Assembly: GCA_963662175.1 (NCBI GenBank)
Contig: OY759224.1
Span: forward strand, 28,095,489 to 28,159,488
DNA from: Aradus depressus
Lineage: Eukaryota; Arthropoda; Insecta; Hemiptera; Aradidae
Direction of reading: 5' to 3'
Length of the DNA stretch: 64,000 nt
The notes under the pieces are model-generated. The model did not search any database, was not told where the DNA came from, and worked only from the letters and a program-made list of their open reading frames with translations. A program made the translations under genes and the position numbers. The stretch's first letter is position 1. Every line of letters starts with the position of its first letter. Below are positions 43,491 to 54,799 of the stretch, in pieces.

Positions 43491-44008
43491 ATTCTAGATA
43501 TGTTCGAATATATTTCTATCGATATTGTGGTAAGTTAATAAAATAAACAACAAACAAATTGTCGGTGAATGACCGATTGCCGGTACATTGCGTGCTTCTC
43601 CACTGGACCAAGAACTGGAGAACCGGATGTCCTGGAAGTGGTTGACTTTCTTCAAGAGAAGAGCGGATCTGAAGGGGAGACTCAGAGCGAACCTTTCTAA
43701 TCTGTATAGCGGTCTTTATTGAAAAAATGTACCCGGTACAAGCATCCGCCCCGCCACAAATCAAACAGGGCTGGGTCAACAAATTACTGCAATTATATTA
43801 AAATATCTCATAAAATTGTAGATGTATGCTAAACTTAGGTATGTCCGCGAGTAAAAGCAGGCCGAGCCAGTGCAACACGATAATTGGATAGGTCATACTT
43901 AATGAGAAGATCAAAATAGTTTATAAATTGTACACCTCAACTGATATTAAATCATAGAGTAAGAACACATAACAAATATATGATTTGAATAAATAAATAA
44001 ATTATTAG
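43491..44008. other. Non-coding stretch
   Basis: A minus open frame at 43,516-43,782 (88 aa) in a less AT-rich patch has no recognised domain. Confidence 0.45.
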
Positions 44009-44211
44009 AGGGCGCCGGTTGCTCAATGGCGTACCTGCTTATTGTGCTCAAGATCGCGGGTTCGAGACCCGGCCGAGGCCCTTAGTTTAATTTATCTGGG
44101 AGGTAAAATAAACTTGACGCCGTCCTTCGGATGGCACGTTAAGCGATGGTCCCGGGCCTGTACGATGTCAGGTACTCGTTAAAGACCCCTACTCTAGGTG
44201 AATAAAAATTT
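44009..44211 (+). mobile_element. SINE, 3'-truncated
   Basis: Head with a weakened A box (TTGCTCAATGG) and good B box (GGTTCGAGACC). It ends at GGTGAATAAAAATTTA, immediately against composite copy 3. Confidence 0.85.
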
Positions 44212-44945
44212 ACACGAAACTTTCCTTTATAAATTTATATGTATGTATGTATACATTGTGAAACCAGTTTATAAATAAACAAAATATGCAATTTCGTGCA
44301 GTAAAAACCTAAAAAATGCAATTTTTCCAAAAAGGTTGAAAACATGAAATTTCATGCAAAATAAAATTTATGTATATTAATCAGGATGTCGTAATTCGTA
44401 AAAATAAATTTTTATTTAGTTATTTCAAGCAAGAGAAAATCTAATCACAACCCAATTTAACTCCTCAAATCATAATTTCCTTCAAATTTCTTAGTTAAAG
44501 ATGGCTATTTACTAAAAGTGAAAAATAAAGACACAGCCTTCACTAATTTCAATTATCACTTTCGATCCATTTTGAACGTTATTTAGTTATTGTAACTCAT
44601 GCCCGGGCATATCTGGTGGACATGAGCCCGACTTGTGTCTACCCAAAATTTTTCTTCACCTAGGTAAGAGTCTTTAACGACTACCTGACGGCCTCGGTGG
44701 CTCACAAGTTGCGTGTGGGCCTTCTGAGATCAAGTTTTTTATCTAGGAGGTGAAAAAAAAGTTGAGCACGCTGTACCATCTCAGCTACTCGTTAAAGACC
44801 CGTACCTTAGGTGAATAAACCTAGATAGGCAAAATTTAGGACTCCCATAGTAGATTCGGGCTCATGTCCACCAGAGTGACGAAAGAGCGCGGTAGTAGAC
44901 GATATGACCCGTTAAAGCCCGGGCATGAGTCATAAAACCTAACCT
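44212..44945 (+). mobile_element. Composite retroposon with head-to-head SINE arms, copy 3
   Basis: Unique part 44,212-44,583, then the inverted SINE pair. The junction at about 44,690 (GAGTCTTTAACGACTACCTG then GCCTCGGTGGCTCAC) matches copies 1 and 2. The right end is CATAAAACCTAACCTAA, the standard SINE tail. Confidence 0.75.
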
Positions 44946-45190
44946 AAATTATTATGAGGATTTAGTGGCCTATGTAAGTCAACTGCTGAATATTTGCGCA
45001 AACAGTCGACTAGTTTTAAAAGGGGAGCAAAACGTTGACTCATTAAATCGTTCTGGGGAATTATATTGCCGGCGATTCCCCAACGATGTTTTTTTTTTTT
45101 AACTTTTGGAATCTGGAGGTCTGAAAACATGAAATTCCATTGAAAACTTCGCATCGAATTTTTGATCGATTACATCACTTCCCCTCATGC
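44946..45190. repeat. TACTTCCCC repeat pair, minus then plus
   Basis: A minus end (GTTCTGGGGAATTATATTGC) is followed by a plus right end (TTTTTGATCGATTACATCAC, then TTCCCC). Confidence 0.6.
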
Positions 45191-45773
45191 TTGGGGTCGA
45201 ACCCATGATCACACCCTTTCTGACAAATAAAAAAATCTAGTAGTTTTAAATTAAAATAATTTACTCTACCGGTACTACATAATAATAATAAAACAACCCT
45301 AATTAGAATTTAATATTATATTGTACAAATAGTGTGGATAAGGGGCTTATATCGCACGAGGACAAAATGATGAGGGATTATTTTTGCCCACATCCACACG
45401 TGTTGCACCTTTTTTCCTACGACCGACTATTATAACTATAAATTGTTTTATAATTATTTGTTATACCATATCGGAGATTTGAATCATTCCCTTTGGTCTC
45501 TATTTTTTTTTCCTTTTCAATTATTTTTTTAAATTTTTTGTATACATTTTCAGAAGATTAGTGTGGTGGCGAAACGATCAGCAAATAAGTTATGGATGGA
45601 TATTGATGATGAAAATTTTTGAAACATCTATTTGCTAGTTTGCGAAAACATTGTTGTTATTGCTGTTAATTGTTTTGGGTGCACCTTGATGTGCAACATC
45701 ACCCGTCGTGTCTGTAGAGGGAGCTCGGGATCTGGCTAGTGCTTAAAGTCCGGTCGGTGGTCGCCCCAGTCCG
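45191..45773. other. Non-coding stretch, probably partly LINE 3' UTR
   Basis: 45,640-45,773 is GC-richer and continues directly from the minus-strand LINE fragment, so it is probably its 3' UTR. The rest is AT-rich without features. Confidence 0.45.
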
Positions 45774-46013
45774 TCACAGCGTAAGTTTTTGCTGCCGCCA
45801 GGAGCTGACAAACCTTCTGAACACTGGGTAGTCGGTCTCCGTCATCAGCTGCAGCAGATCCAGTCCCAGGTATGATCCGGTCCCGCGAATCAACTCCACC
45901 CTGGCCTGGTCAAACAGCGGGCAATCAAGGACTACATATTCTGCAGTCTTGATGCCCCCATATGAACAGTTTGGGTTGTTCTTCCTCCTAAAGAAGAAGT
46001 TTGCAAAAACCAA
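45774..46013 (-). pseudogene. LINE ORF2 C-terminal zinc-knuckle fragment
   Basis: The frame reads RRKNNPNCSYGGIKTAEYVV, then LDCPLFDQARVELI. A Cys-rich motif with TAE(H/Y)VxxDCPLF is common near the C-terminus of R1/I-type non-LTR ORF2 proteins, downstream of the reverse transcriptase. Everything upstream is missing. The family differs from the jockey-type copies elsewhere in the window. Confidence 0.65.
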
Positions 46014-46053
46014 AAAATAAATTGGAAAAGTATAAGGCTGTGAAAAACATGTA

Positions 46054-46355
46054 TAGTTACTTATTATGACTCATACCCGGGATATAACTATGAGGTCATA
46101 ACGCCTACTACCAGAGCGCTCTTTCGTCACTCTGGTGGACATGAGCCTGACTCTACTGTGGGAGTCCTAAATTATTAATCACCTAGGACAGGTGTCATTA
46201 ACGAGTACCTGACATCGTAAAGGCTCGGAACCATCGCTTAACGTCCCATCCGATGGACGGCGTACCTCCCAGATAAAATAAACTAAAGGCCTCGGCCGGA
46301 TTTCGAACCCACGATCTTGAGGTCAGAAGGCAAGCACGCATACCACTGAGTTACA
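46054..46355 (-). mobile_element. SINE, near-full-length
   Basis: Minus copy with a short deletion in the CTACCCTAAATTT area. The head ends CACTGAGTTACAT, having lost GGCGCC. Confidence 0.82.
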
Positions 46356-47130
46356 TATTATTATAAATATACATTATTTCACTCGTATATTACTTTTTAA
46401 AAAATGTTACGTCAAGGAAAGGGAGGGGGTGTGAGGAGAGTTACCTAACTCATGGACAATTCCCCTTATTACATATAGTAGCCGCGTCACATCAATTTCT
46501 AGTAGTCAGAAGATTTCCTGGGTTTCCTAGAACTAGACCTAGCGACAGACAAAAGTAATAAAGTGGTAGTAGTCATCAGCTGTTATAGCTTGTCGAGTGA
46601 CGCGGCGACTTGACTCACTCATATCCAACCGTTCGTTTGTCGAGTCATCCGCAAATTTCTGACTCAGAGAAACATTCCCTCAATGTAATTTGACATTCTA
46701 AGAATTCTAAACTCGGAAATTGTTGAGGAAATATATTGGAATATATAATTTAATTTAATTTAATGTATCGGTGAATCATCAATCGATATCAAAGATACAG
46801 GGTGTTCATTTTATCTTGACCCAGGTAAATGACTCCTAAAATAATGATTTTCTGAAAAAAAGCTGCAGACGAAAATGTAGAGTAGAATTGACCGCATTAT
46901 TTGCTGTAAACTAATTTTCAAACAAATGAAAATGTTTAACGTTTTTTATGAATTAAAAAAAAAAAATTTTTTGACCGTCAACATATTTTTTTTTTTTTGC
47001 ATATTTAGATTCCTGGGAAAAAATTAAGGGGAGGTTAAATAAGACATTTTTTTGTTAGACCAATATTAATGAATTTAATTGTAGTAAATGTTCGAACTGA
47101 TGTCCTGCAACTTCAATACATTTATCGAAG

Positions 47131-48100
47131 TTGTTCCGGAAAATTTCTCAAGGTTGTAGGATTTTTGTTGGTAGTGTTCATAAAATATTGAAGAACCATA
47201 AATTTCACCATTACCATATTTCTCTTCATCAAGCTCTATCTGGTGAAGATTTTAATAACCGTGTTATATTCTGTCAGTGTGCGCGTGAACGAGTTCAAGT
47301 TAATTGTGATTTTTTTTTTTTTTTTTTTTTTTTCGCTACACAATGTTTTCAGAAGGAATCAACTTTCACCAATATTGGATTAGTAAATAGACATAATACT
47401 CTGTTGAGGCCAGTCATTACACACGCATGCCTAGTGTGGGCCGGTCTTGCTCTTCAAGTATCCCAAAACAAATGCCTTAGGTTGGTTGGAAGCTACTCGA
47501 GGGACACCTCCATCCTACAAATCCACGAAGACCTATATATCGAGCTCCTACTCGACTATATAATAAATCTTGGTAAAAACTTTTTACTTAAGTATGACGC
47601 AAGTCAAAACGCTTTGGTTAAAAAAATAGGGACAACTCAGGGAGGGAAGCATAAAAATATCCGATCGCGATTTTAAAATTATACTCTCTGTTTTTAGACT
47701 GTTCATAAACTTACTTTCAATTCAGTTATTTTATATTTGTTTTTTTTTTTTCTCCTTTTTCATTAAGAGTTTTTTTAATTTTCTCTTAGAAAGTAGCATT
47801 GTTTTTTTAATTTACTGATTATTTTTGACTGTATTTGTAGGGTAATGGTGAAAGAACCTTTCTGTAAAATTGTATTTTCTGCAAAAAATAAAATAAAATA
47901 TTTCAAAAAAAAAAAAAAAAGTCATAATATGCATTACTGGAGTGCAGAAAATGAATAAACAACATCCATGGTCGGTTAATGTATGGGCTGGAATCATCAA
48001 TGACAAAGTAATTAATTGGTCCTTTTTTTTATCGACGGAAATTTAAATGATCAGAAATATCAACACTTTCTTAATAGGGAATTACCTTGAGCAATTTTCC
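47131..48100 (+). pseudogene. Mariner-superfamily transposase, broken
   Basis: The first part reads VHKILKNHKFHHYHISLHQA and LSGEDFNNRVIFCQ, then a T run, then KESTFTNIGLVNRHN. After the LINE it resumes as MHYWSAENE and, with frame slips, VNVWAGIINDKVINW. This order (helix-turn-helix linker, first catalytic block, HYWS) is that of IS630/Tc1/mariner transposases. The N-terminus is missing. The Asp expected before ESTFTN is replaced, with a one-base shift in the preceding codon, and further frameshifts follow. The T run at 47,311-47,334 also disturbs the frame. Confidence 0.75.
47394..47922 (+). mobile_element. 5'-truncated LINE nested in the transposase gene
   Basis: It encodes LLRPVITHACLVWAGLA and NKCLRLVGSYSRDTSILQIH, an ORF2 C-terminus, then a stop at 47,676, a 3' UTR and a run of 16 A to 47,922. 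CATAATA flanks it on both sides (within AGACATAATAC and AGTCATAATAT). Removing one copy restores NRHN-MHYW of the transposase, which fixes the insertion point. Confidence 0.8.
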
Positions 48101-48438
48101 GGAACAACTTCGATAAATGTATTGAAGTTGCAGGACATCAGTTCCAACATTTACTACAATAAAATTCATTTATTAGGGTTAATATTGGTCTAACAAAAAA
48201 ATGTCTCATTTAACCTCCCCTTAATTTTTCCCCAGGAATCTAAATATGAAAAAAAAAATAAATTCAAAAAAATTTTTTTTTAATCCATAAAAAACGTTAA
48301 AAATTTTCTTTTTGTTTAAAAATTAGATTACAGCAAATAATGCAGTCAATTCTACTCTACATTTTTTGTCTCAAGCTTTTTTTGAGAAAATCATTATTTT
48401 TTGAGTTATTTACCTGGGTCAAGATAAAACACCCTGTA

Positions 48439-48744
48439 TACTTCCCCCCTATAGGAGCAATTAAAAAGAGAAACTTCAAATTTATAAGCTATTAAAAAAA
48501 CATTTTCATCTTTTAGAAAGATATCATCCAACCTTTTGATGTAATTACGAAATAACAACCCCATTAAATAAAATAAATAAAATAAAAACACACCCAACCT
48601 GACTCAGTGAATTTTTATAACCTCCAAAACCGGAGCCCACGCAAAAAATAGTTGATTTTGATAAGTGGCTCGTTGATTTTATATATGCACTTCAGGACCT
48701 CCCTTTGGTGCAACTATCAAAAAAATAGCATTTTATATTAGTGA
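48439..48744. other. Non-coding stretch with a shared repeat
   Basis: 48,597-48,740 matches part of 43,125-43,490; the rest is AT-rich. Confidence 0.5.
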
Positions 48745-48895
48745 TATTGCATGCTTCCTCAGAACAAATTAATCAATTAACTTTTCGCTCCCCATCCTGA
48801 CCGTAATATAAAACAGTTGACTTAGGTGGGGGCTCCTAAATCCTCATACAAAATTTTGTGTAGATAAATTCAATACATCGGCACTTATATATATA
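48745..48895 (+). repeat. TACTTCCCC repeat, left part
   Basis: The left edge is diverged (GATATTGCATGCTTCCTCAG), then TTAACTTTTCGCTCCCC and AAATTTTGTGTAGATAAATTC. Confidence 0.6.
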
Positions 48896-49199
48896 TACAT
48901 TGAAATAATATCAAGATAAATTCACAATTCTTCTCACAAGTTGAAGCTAATTCGGAGAAAATTTTAAAAAAGGAAATTAATTACATATATTTTATGATAC
49001 TGACATTTTTTTTTTTAATATAAATATTTTTTTATTAATAATTATTGTGCTTCTGAAAACCTTTCATTGATAATTATTTACAAACATGTCTTTTCTTCTT
49101 TTTTTTTTTTAATTTTAGTAACAATGTTTCTTAACTATTTGCAATAGATTGATGATATATTATTGGCAACGCACATATATTTAAATGTTATGTTAAGAC
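48896..49199. other. Non-coding AT-rich stretch
   Basis: No feature was recognised. Confidence 0.6.
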
Positions 49200-49345
49200 A
49201 GGACGCATATATCGACACAAATTGTAGTATGAGGACTGAGAAGCCACTATGTAAGTCAATATTGATTTTTAAGGTCAATTGATTTTGGAAGGAGGCCGAA
49301 AACTAAAATGATTGATTTGTGCTGGCAAAGTAATTCACTGACAAC
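49200..49345 (-). repeat. TACTTCCCC repeat fragment
   Basis: ATCGACACAAATTGTAGTATG to GTGCTGGCAAAGTAATTCAC. Confidence 0.55.
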
Positions 49346-49809
49346 ATTTTTATTTTCATCAATTTCAATTTTTGAGACAGTATTTGCTTTATCTCTGTCT
49401 AGGATCCTTGATGAATTATTAAATTTTTACTATTTTAAATATTTATTACTCAGACAAAAACAATTATATTATTTCAAACTAAACTGAAAAATTAAATATA
49501 CTAATTATATAATAAATTTAATTCTAAATGCAGCAGGTAAAAACTAACGTTTTCTTTGTCTAATTTAATAAGTTGAATAAATGATGTGGCTTTTAAGGGC
49601 GAAAAAATATAATGTGAATAAAAATATCATCTACAATATGATTATCATTATGACTATCATCGTATCTGGTTGAAGCCTATCACCGACATTGCTGTATTAA
49701 AGTTTTTTTCAGAAAATATGAAGAATTGGTGCAACAAGGTTCACCTATATTCCACATTTCTTTTTCGGCTATTTTCTTTAGAACCAGAATAAATTTTCAT
49801 CTTTTCTTA
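49346..49809. other. Non-coding AT-rich stretch
   Basis: No feature was recognised. Confidence 0.6.
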
Positions 49810-50319
49810 TGGTTGACTATCATGGAAGCCTCTCTACTAACGATGCTGCATTAATTTGTTTTTCTAGGTTACAGAGGCTACACATAAACTTAAACGTTAG
49901 TTTCTGCTCTCCTTTTAAACCTTCGAAACTGCTGGTTTCTGCTCTAATTCGAAACTGTTATCTGCTTGATCCCCTTACCTTCAGTTTTTGATTTTTTGTG
50001 GGTCCTTCGATCTCTGATTTTGAGGCTACACCTCGACTCACAGTAAGTTTCTGTGCTGTTCTCTAAACCTTTAGTTTCTTCATTTGGTGGTCTCTTAACT
50101 TCTGTTTTTTCTCTTTTGCAGGCCCTCTGATCTCTCAAATTGACTTCACATCCTGCCTCATAGGTATGTTTCCGCTCTCCCTATAATTTTTCAGTCTCTT
50201 TATTAGTGGACTTTAACCTCATCTGTGGGTTCAAGACCCGAATCCAGACCTCTTTGAGAAGCTTTGGCATGGGTCCAGGTCTGGAAGTGTGAGCTCGGAT
50301 TCGTGTCTCGATCTGTAGC
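49810..50319. repeat. Degenerate tandem region
   Basis: TTTCTGCTCTCC or TTCCGCTCTCC, GATCTCTGATTTTGAGGC and TTTAGTTTCTT recur at irregular spacing of roughly 100-150 bp. 50,172-50,319 also matches 40,745-40,871. No coding signal. Confidence 0.5.
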
Positions 50320-50905
50320 TGTCTCTGTGTTGAAGGGAGTCTTGTGAGACTATGGACTGGTCTGTGCTTCTCCCAGGTACTTTATTCTCAGTTGGCTGAA
50401 GGCTGGACACTCCATAGTGTCTTCTTTAGTATTCGTCGTCGTTACGGACACCACAGCTGTCCTCTCTGTTGAAGAGAGTCTTGTGAGATTGTGGGCTGGT
50501 CCGTGCTTCTCCCAGGTACTTTCTTCTCAGTTGACTGAAGGCTTGGATACTCCAGAAAGAGGTATCTTCGTTAGTCTTCGTCGTCGTTACGGACACCGCA
50601 GCTGTCCTCCATGTTGAAGAGAGCCTTGTGAGGTTGTGGATTGGCCTGTGCTTCTCCCAGGTATATTCTTCTCAGCTGGCTGAAGGCTGGACTTCATGAA
50701 GAAGTGACTTCGTTAGTCTTCGTCGTCGTTACGGACACCACAGCTGCCTCTCTGTTGAAGAGAGTCTTGTGAGACTGTGGACTGGTCTGTGCTTCTCTCA
50801 GGTACTTTCTTCTCAGTTGGCTGAAGGCTGGACACTCCATGAAGAAGTGTTTCGTTAGTCTTCGTCGTCGTTACGGACGCCACAGCTCTTCTCCCTGTTG
50901 AAAAG
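50320..50905. repeat. Tandem array, period about 140 bp, four to five units
   Basis: TTGAAG starts of the unit fall at 50,330, 50,469, 50,614 and 50,755, with TTGAAA at 50,898. Units share TCTTCGTCGTCGTTACGGAC, CTTGTGAGACTGTGGACTGG and GTGCTTCTCCCAGGTAC. It is markedly GC-richer than its surroundings. Confidence 0.88.
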
Positions 50906-51479
50906 GTAGGACACTTCTCCCACCGACACTTTATTAATGCATTTAGCCAACTTAATTATATATATTTTTTCTAGGGGACCTTGGGATAATTATAAGAACA
51001 TAAAAATATATGAGCAACGTTCATTATATTTTAATAAACTAAATGGAAATAGTCGTTAAATGGAGAATTGACCCTATATTTTTTGTATAAATTGACGTTC
51101 CCCCAGTCGTTGCTAGGAATATATTTCGAACTCATTATAAAAAGAGCGAGTTGGAAGAAGGGTGAAGTTTTTCACTTTTTTTTTTTTTTTTGCTTCTTCT
51201 GAAGGACGGAAGAGGGTGGGATATAGGAGGCAATTATATAGAAGAGCAGCCGACTGCACTCGGCTGGGCTGGACTGCAACATAATTATGGAAATATGCAT
51301 CCATCCCCCCCACCCCCACCCAAAAAAAAAAAATGGAGAAAAAAGCTGCTTCCAATGGGAAAATGAATAATGCGTGTAATTTCACAAAGTTCAAAACGGC
51401 TTGGTAACTTCCTCTTTTCTTTTAACATTGAAAACCCAAACGTAGCGTTACCAGGGACGACATAGAAATAAACTGTGTT
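50906..51479. other. Non-coding stretch
   Basis: A minus open frame at 51,113-51,394 (93 aa) contains two homopolymer-encoded runs and is not called. Confidence 0.5.
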
Positions 51480-51795
51480 CAGTCACCTTCTGAAATTAAT
51501 CTACTGATTTGGTTGAAAAATTAATGGATGTCTAAAGGACTTTATGCTCATACTAAATTTCATGATATATTCATTACATCATTTGGTTGATTTGGGTGAA
51601 AATTGACTAAAGGGGTTCTGCGCACATATAGTATTTCGTGTAGATAAATTCAATGATGAGTCTCACCGAAATTTCACGATTGCCGATCTTCTGATTCAAG
51701 CCAACTTTGGAATATTAGCGAGAACGGTTTTGAAGGGGGAACGAGAAGATAATTCGTTCTGGGAAGTACATTGTCGACCGGTGATTCACAGAACA
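51480..51795. repeat. TACTTCCCC repeat, diverged
   Basis: Plus-strand units to about 51,660 (TTTCGTGTAGATAAATTC), then a minus end GTTCTGGGAAGTACATTGTCG. Confidence 0.6.
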
Positions 51796-51800
51796 CGTTT

Positions 51801-52053
51801 TTATCTGGGAAGTGAAATAACCTTGAGCACGCCATCCTTCGGATGAGAAGTTAAGCTGTAATGCCGAGCCTGTGCAATATCAGTTACTCGTTAAAGACCA
51901 CTGTCCTAGGTGAACAAGCCTAGGTAGGCAAAATTTAGGACTGCCACAGTAGAGTCGGGCTCATGTCCACCAGAGTGACAAAAGAGCGCTCTGGTAGTAG
52001 GCTATATGACCTCGTAGTTAAAACCCCGGACGTGAGTCACAATAACTGAGTAA
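51801..52053 (+). mobile_element. SINE, 5'-truncated
   Basis: Starts at TTATCTGGGAAGTGAAATAA, the usual truncation area, and ends GTGAGTCACAATAACTGAG. Confidence 0.82.
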
Positions 52054-52794
52054 CAAGAGACAATAAAAAAAAAAAAACATGTGTGCAGTTCACACGCGGT
52101 AGAAGTGAAACCTTCAGAAAACGAAACTGCGAGAGAATGAGACGAATGCAGTATCAGAAGTGGGATAATTATAGGATTTATTTATTATAATATTGGTACC
52201 AAGATTAACAATTATTTTATATTTTATTATTCAAACTCCATGTTTTTGATTTCAACAAATGACACGAGTGGCTTATGGTAACTAAAGTATGAAATAAATG
52301 TTTCCTTAATAAGTTCTTAAAAGTCTAAAAAAATTCACAATTCCAAACTTTTTGGAGGGAGAGGAGGAGGCGATGGAATTTTTCATGATTATCTTTTTTG
52401 TGTCGCAAGACTAGAGAAGAAGCTTTTCACTTCAAAAAATAGTATATAATAATGAAATAAACGAACAAAACACAGATTGGTTAACATAAACTTAAATAAA
52501 TTGTTATTCTTAAATTATACAGTCTCAATTTTAAATTTAAATTGCATCATAACAATTACTATTTAAAATTTTATATACACTGAGGATGAGCTTTCAGCCT
52601 GAAAGGTCTATATAGAAAAAATAAGTTTTAAAATAAAATGGGAGAAATAAGAGCTGCAACGAAAAAATGCAATATTATATGACCTTTTTATAGAACTAAT
52701 TATGTGTACACCATATAATTTTAGTGATTATATCTTAACATAAAAGTCATACATGGTAATTTACAACGGACAATAAAAATAAATTGATTCCATA
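52054..52794. other. Non-coding stretch with one ribozyme-like motif
   Basis: AT-rich, no gene; the only structured signal is at 52,568-52,615. Confidence 0.5.
52568..52615 (+). ncRNA. Hammerhead-like motif (weak, separate family)
   Basis: CTGAGGA (52,580-52,586), an imperfect hairpin GAGC..AGCCT, GAAA (52,601-52,604), then GGTCTATATAG. Upstream TATATA could pair with downstream TATATA as stem I. No palindrome follows GAAA exactly, so this is the weakest member. Confidence 0.3.
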
Positions 52795-53505
52795 GGTGTG
52801 AATCGATTTATGTTAATTTTTTTGTTAGCATTAAAAATAATCGCACATGGCTCATGGAGCGAAATAATCAAGTGTTCTCTCTCCCTTGAAAACTGGAAAG
52901 GGCTTGTGATTCCTCATAATAAATTGTGTCGATATATTTATTACATCATGTTTATTTGGATTTTTGAGTTGAGCCCCTCTGATCCCCACTTTTCTTAAGC
53001 CCATTGGCTGAAAATCAATAGGGGAAGAAAGGTGTTATGACTCATGCCCGGGCTTTAACTATGAGGTCATATCGCCTACTACCAGAGTGCTCTTTCGTCA
53101 CTCTGGTGGACATGAGCCCGACTCTACTATGGGAGTCCTAAATTTTGCCTACCCTAAAACTTTATTCACCTAGGGCAGGGGTCTTTAACGAGTACCTGAC
53201 ATCGGACAGGCTCGGGGCCATCGCTTAACGTCCCATCCGAAGGACGGCGTGCTCAAGTTTATTTTGCCTCCCAGATAAAATAAACTAAGGGCCTCGGTCG
53301 GGTTTTGAACCCATGATCTTGAGCTCAGAAGACAAGCACGCATACCACTGAGCTTCCCGCGCCCTAAATCAATAGGTATAGTTCTTATGGGTTTCTGGAA
53401 ACAGATATAAATGGGGTCGGAAAACGTGAAATTCTGGTGAAAACTCAATATCGAATTTATGATAAATTGCATAACTTCCCCTATACTTCAAAAAGCGAGG
53501 GAAGC
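52795..53505 (+). repeat. TACTTCCCC repeat carrying a SINE
   Basis: Left part (TCGCACATGGCTC to GCTGAAAATCAATAGG) and right part from 53,366 to ACTTCCCCTATACTTC at about 53,490. Confidence 0.75.
53023..53365 (-). mobile_element. SINE, full-length, with 11-bp TSD
   Basis: AAATCAATAGG at 53,012-53,022 recurs at 53,366-53,376. The head is complete apart from point changes (GAGCTTCCCGCGCCC). The minus-strand tail is short (GAGTCATAACACC). Confidence 0.92.
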
Positions 53506-54049
53506 AAAAAATCAATAGTGTTGATATTTCCTCTACGTATTACCTTTTTTCACAACATTGATTACTGAATAACAAATGGGCAGTTGTGTTCTGTTATAAT
53601 GAGAATGCAGCTGATGTCTTTGAAGTAGAGTATAAAATGCCAACCTCTATTATCAGAGACGACAACAATAATATTACAGTCAATAATAATTGACTATGTT
53701 ATTTGTCTTGTCATTCTGTTATATGTTATTAAAATTTTAACTAATACTAATAGGATAAAATTATATTGATTCCCTAACTTGCCTTGCAGAGGAAACCAGA
53801 ATTAATGTCTCCATTTTGGAATCTGTAATAAGTGGAAACTCTAAGGAAACTATTCCATGGATTCATTATTATTCAACGGGAAATGTTGTAAGCCCAGTAA
53901 ATAATGTAACGATACTTCCGGGTCATCGGGGCGATTTTTAAAAATTGTATGTATAATTTATTTGCAAAGTGAATAATATATACGAAATACTCCAAGCATA
54001 GCATAAGCAATAGAAGTTAATTATAGAAATAAAACTGTGTGGGTGGGAT
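53506..54049. other. Non-coding AT-rich stretch
   Basis: No feature was recognised. Confidence 0.55.
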
Positions 54050-54115
54050 GTACCACTGATGATGACGCTGTTGCGTTAAAAACCGGTTTTGGTCAAAAAT
54101 AAAACAATGGGAGGA
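54050..54115 (+). ncRNA. Hammerhead-like motif with four-base-pair stem I
   Basis: ACCA, CTGATGA (54,056-54,062), U, stem GACGC/GCGTT, AAAA (GAAA expected; 54,078-54,081), palindrome ACCGGT, UU, then TGGT at 54,090-54,093, which pairs with ACCA as stem I. The layout is complete, but the first core G after stem II is A. An A-rich 3' region follows. Confidence 0.5.
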
Positions 54116-54170
54116 CAACGTCTTTTATTTCTATGAGTCCGCACAACTTCTTACTAAGACATATAAGAAG

Positions 54171-54460
54171 TTAGATATTGTGACTCATGCCCTGTGACTA
54201 CAAGTTTATAACGCCTACTACCAGAGCGCTCTTTCGTCGCTCTCGAGCCCGATTCTACTATGTGAGTTCTAAATTTCTCCTAACCTAAATTTTTATTCAT
54301 CCGGGTAGGGATCTTTAACGAGTACTTGATATTGTACTGGCTCGGGACTATCGTCGCTTAACGTTCCATTCGAAAAACGGCAAGAGCCTCGGCAGGGTTT
54401 CGAGCCCGTGATTTTGAGCTCAGAAGGCTAGCACGCTATCTCTGAGATACCGGCGTCCTC
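54171..54460 (-). mobile_element. SINE, old diverged copy
   Basis: Minus copy with many changes; head at 54,390-54,460 (GAGATACCGGCGTCC on the plus strand), tail TGTGACTCATGCCC. Confidence 0.75.
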
Positions 54461-54799
54461 ATAATCATTAATAATATCTTTGAGGATCTTCTGGAACAGG
54501 TCCTTTTCTCTGTCCTGCCAGAGGAACTTCCATTCCTTCTTTCGTTGCTTTCTTCGATGTCCAAGTGACGCTCGCAAAAGTGGATGGTCTTTTCCCCGAC
54601 TTCTTGAAGTCAATAGATACAATAAAAAAATTTAAGTGTAAACTAAAAATGTTCATGTTAGAGGCAACCCTTTACACGGAAACTGAATTGTATTCTCACT
54701 GTTCAGAAAAAAAAAGTGTTTCAATTACAAAAAACATTATTTGATACAAAGCTTTCATTTTTCTTTTTGGGCAGAGTTCCTCCACACCTTAAAGGTCAG
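54461..54799. other. Small GC-richer patch, unassigned
   Basis: 54,480-54,610 reads openly in two minus frames (EWKFLWQDREKDLFQKILKD in one). No domain was recognised and no splice context is convincing. Confidence 0.35.

Larger units (their letters stand above)
46798..48436 (+). mobile_element. Mariner-like transposon with ~350-bp inverted repeats and a nested LINE
   Basis: TA at 46,796-46,797 and 48,437-48,438 flanks termini CAGGGTGTTCATTTTATCTTG and its inverse. Inverted homology extends about 350 bp on each side (to about 47,151 and from about 48,086), including TTGTTCCGGAAAATTTCTCA. Between them lies the middle of a transposase gene, split by a LINE fragment. Terminal repeats this long, replacing the N-terminal coding part, mark a rearranged non-autonomous copy. 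Confidence 0.82.

Noticed and set aside
47131..47676. A 181-codon open frame at the mariner locus
   Set aside because: It is a chimera of transposase remains, a T homopolymer and an inserted LINE fragment, not one gene.
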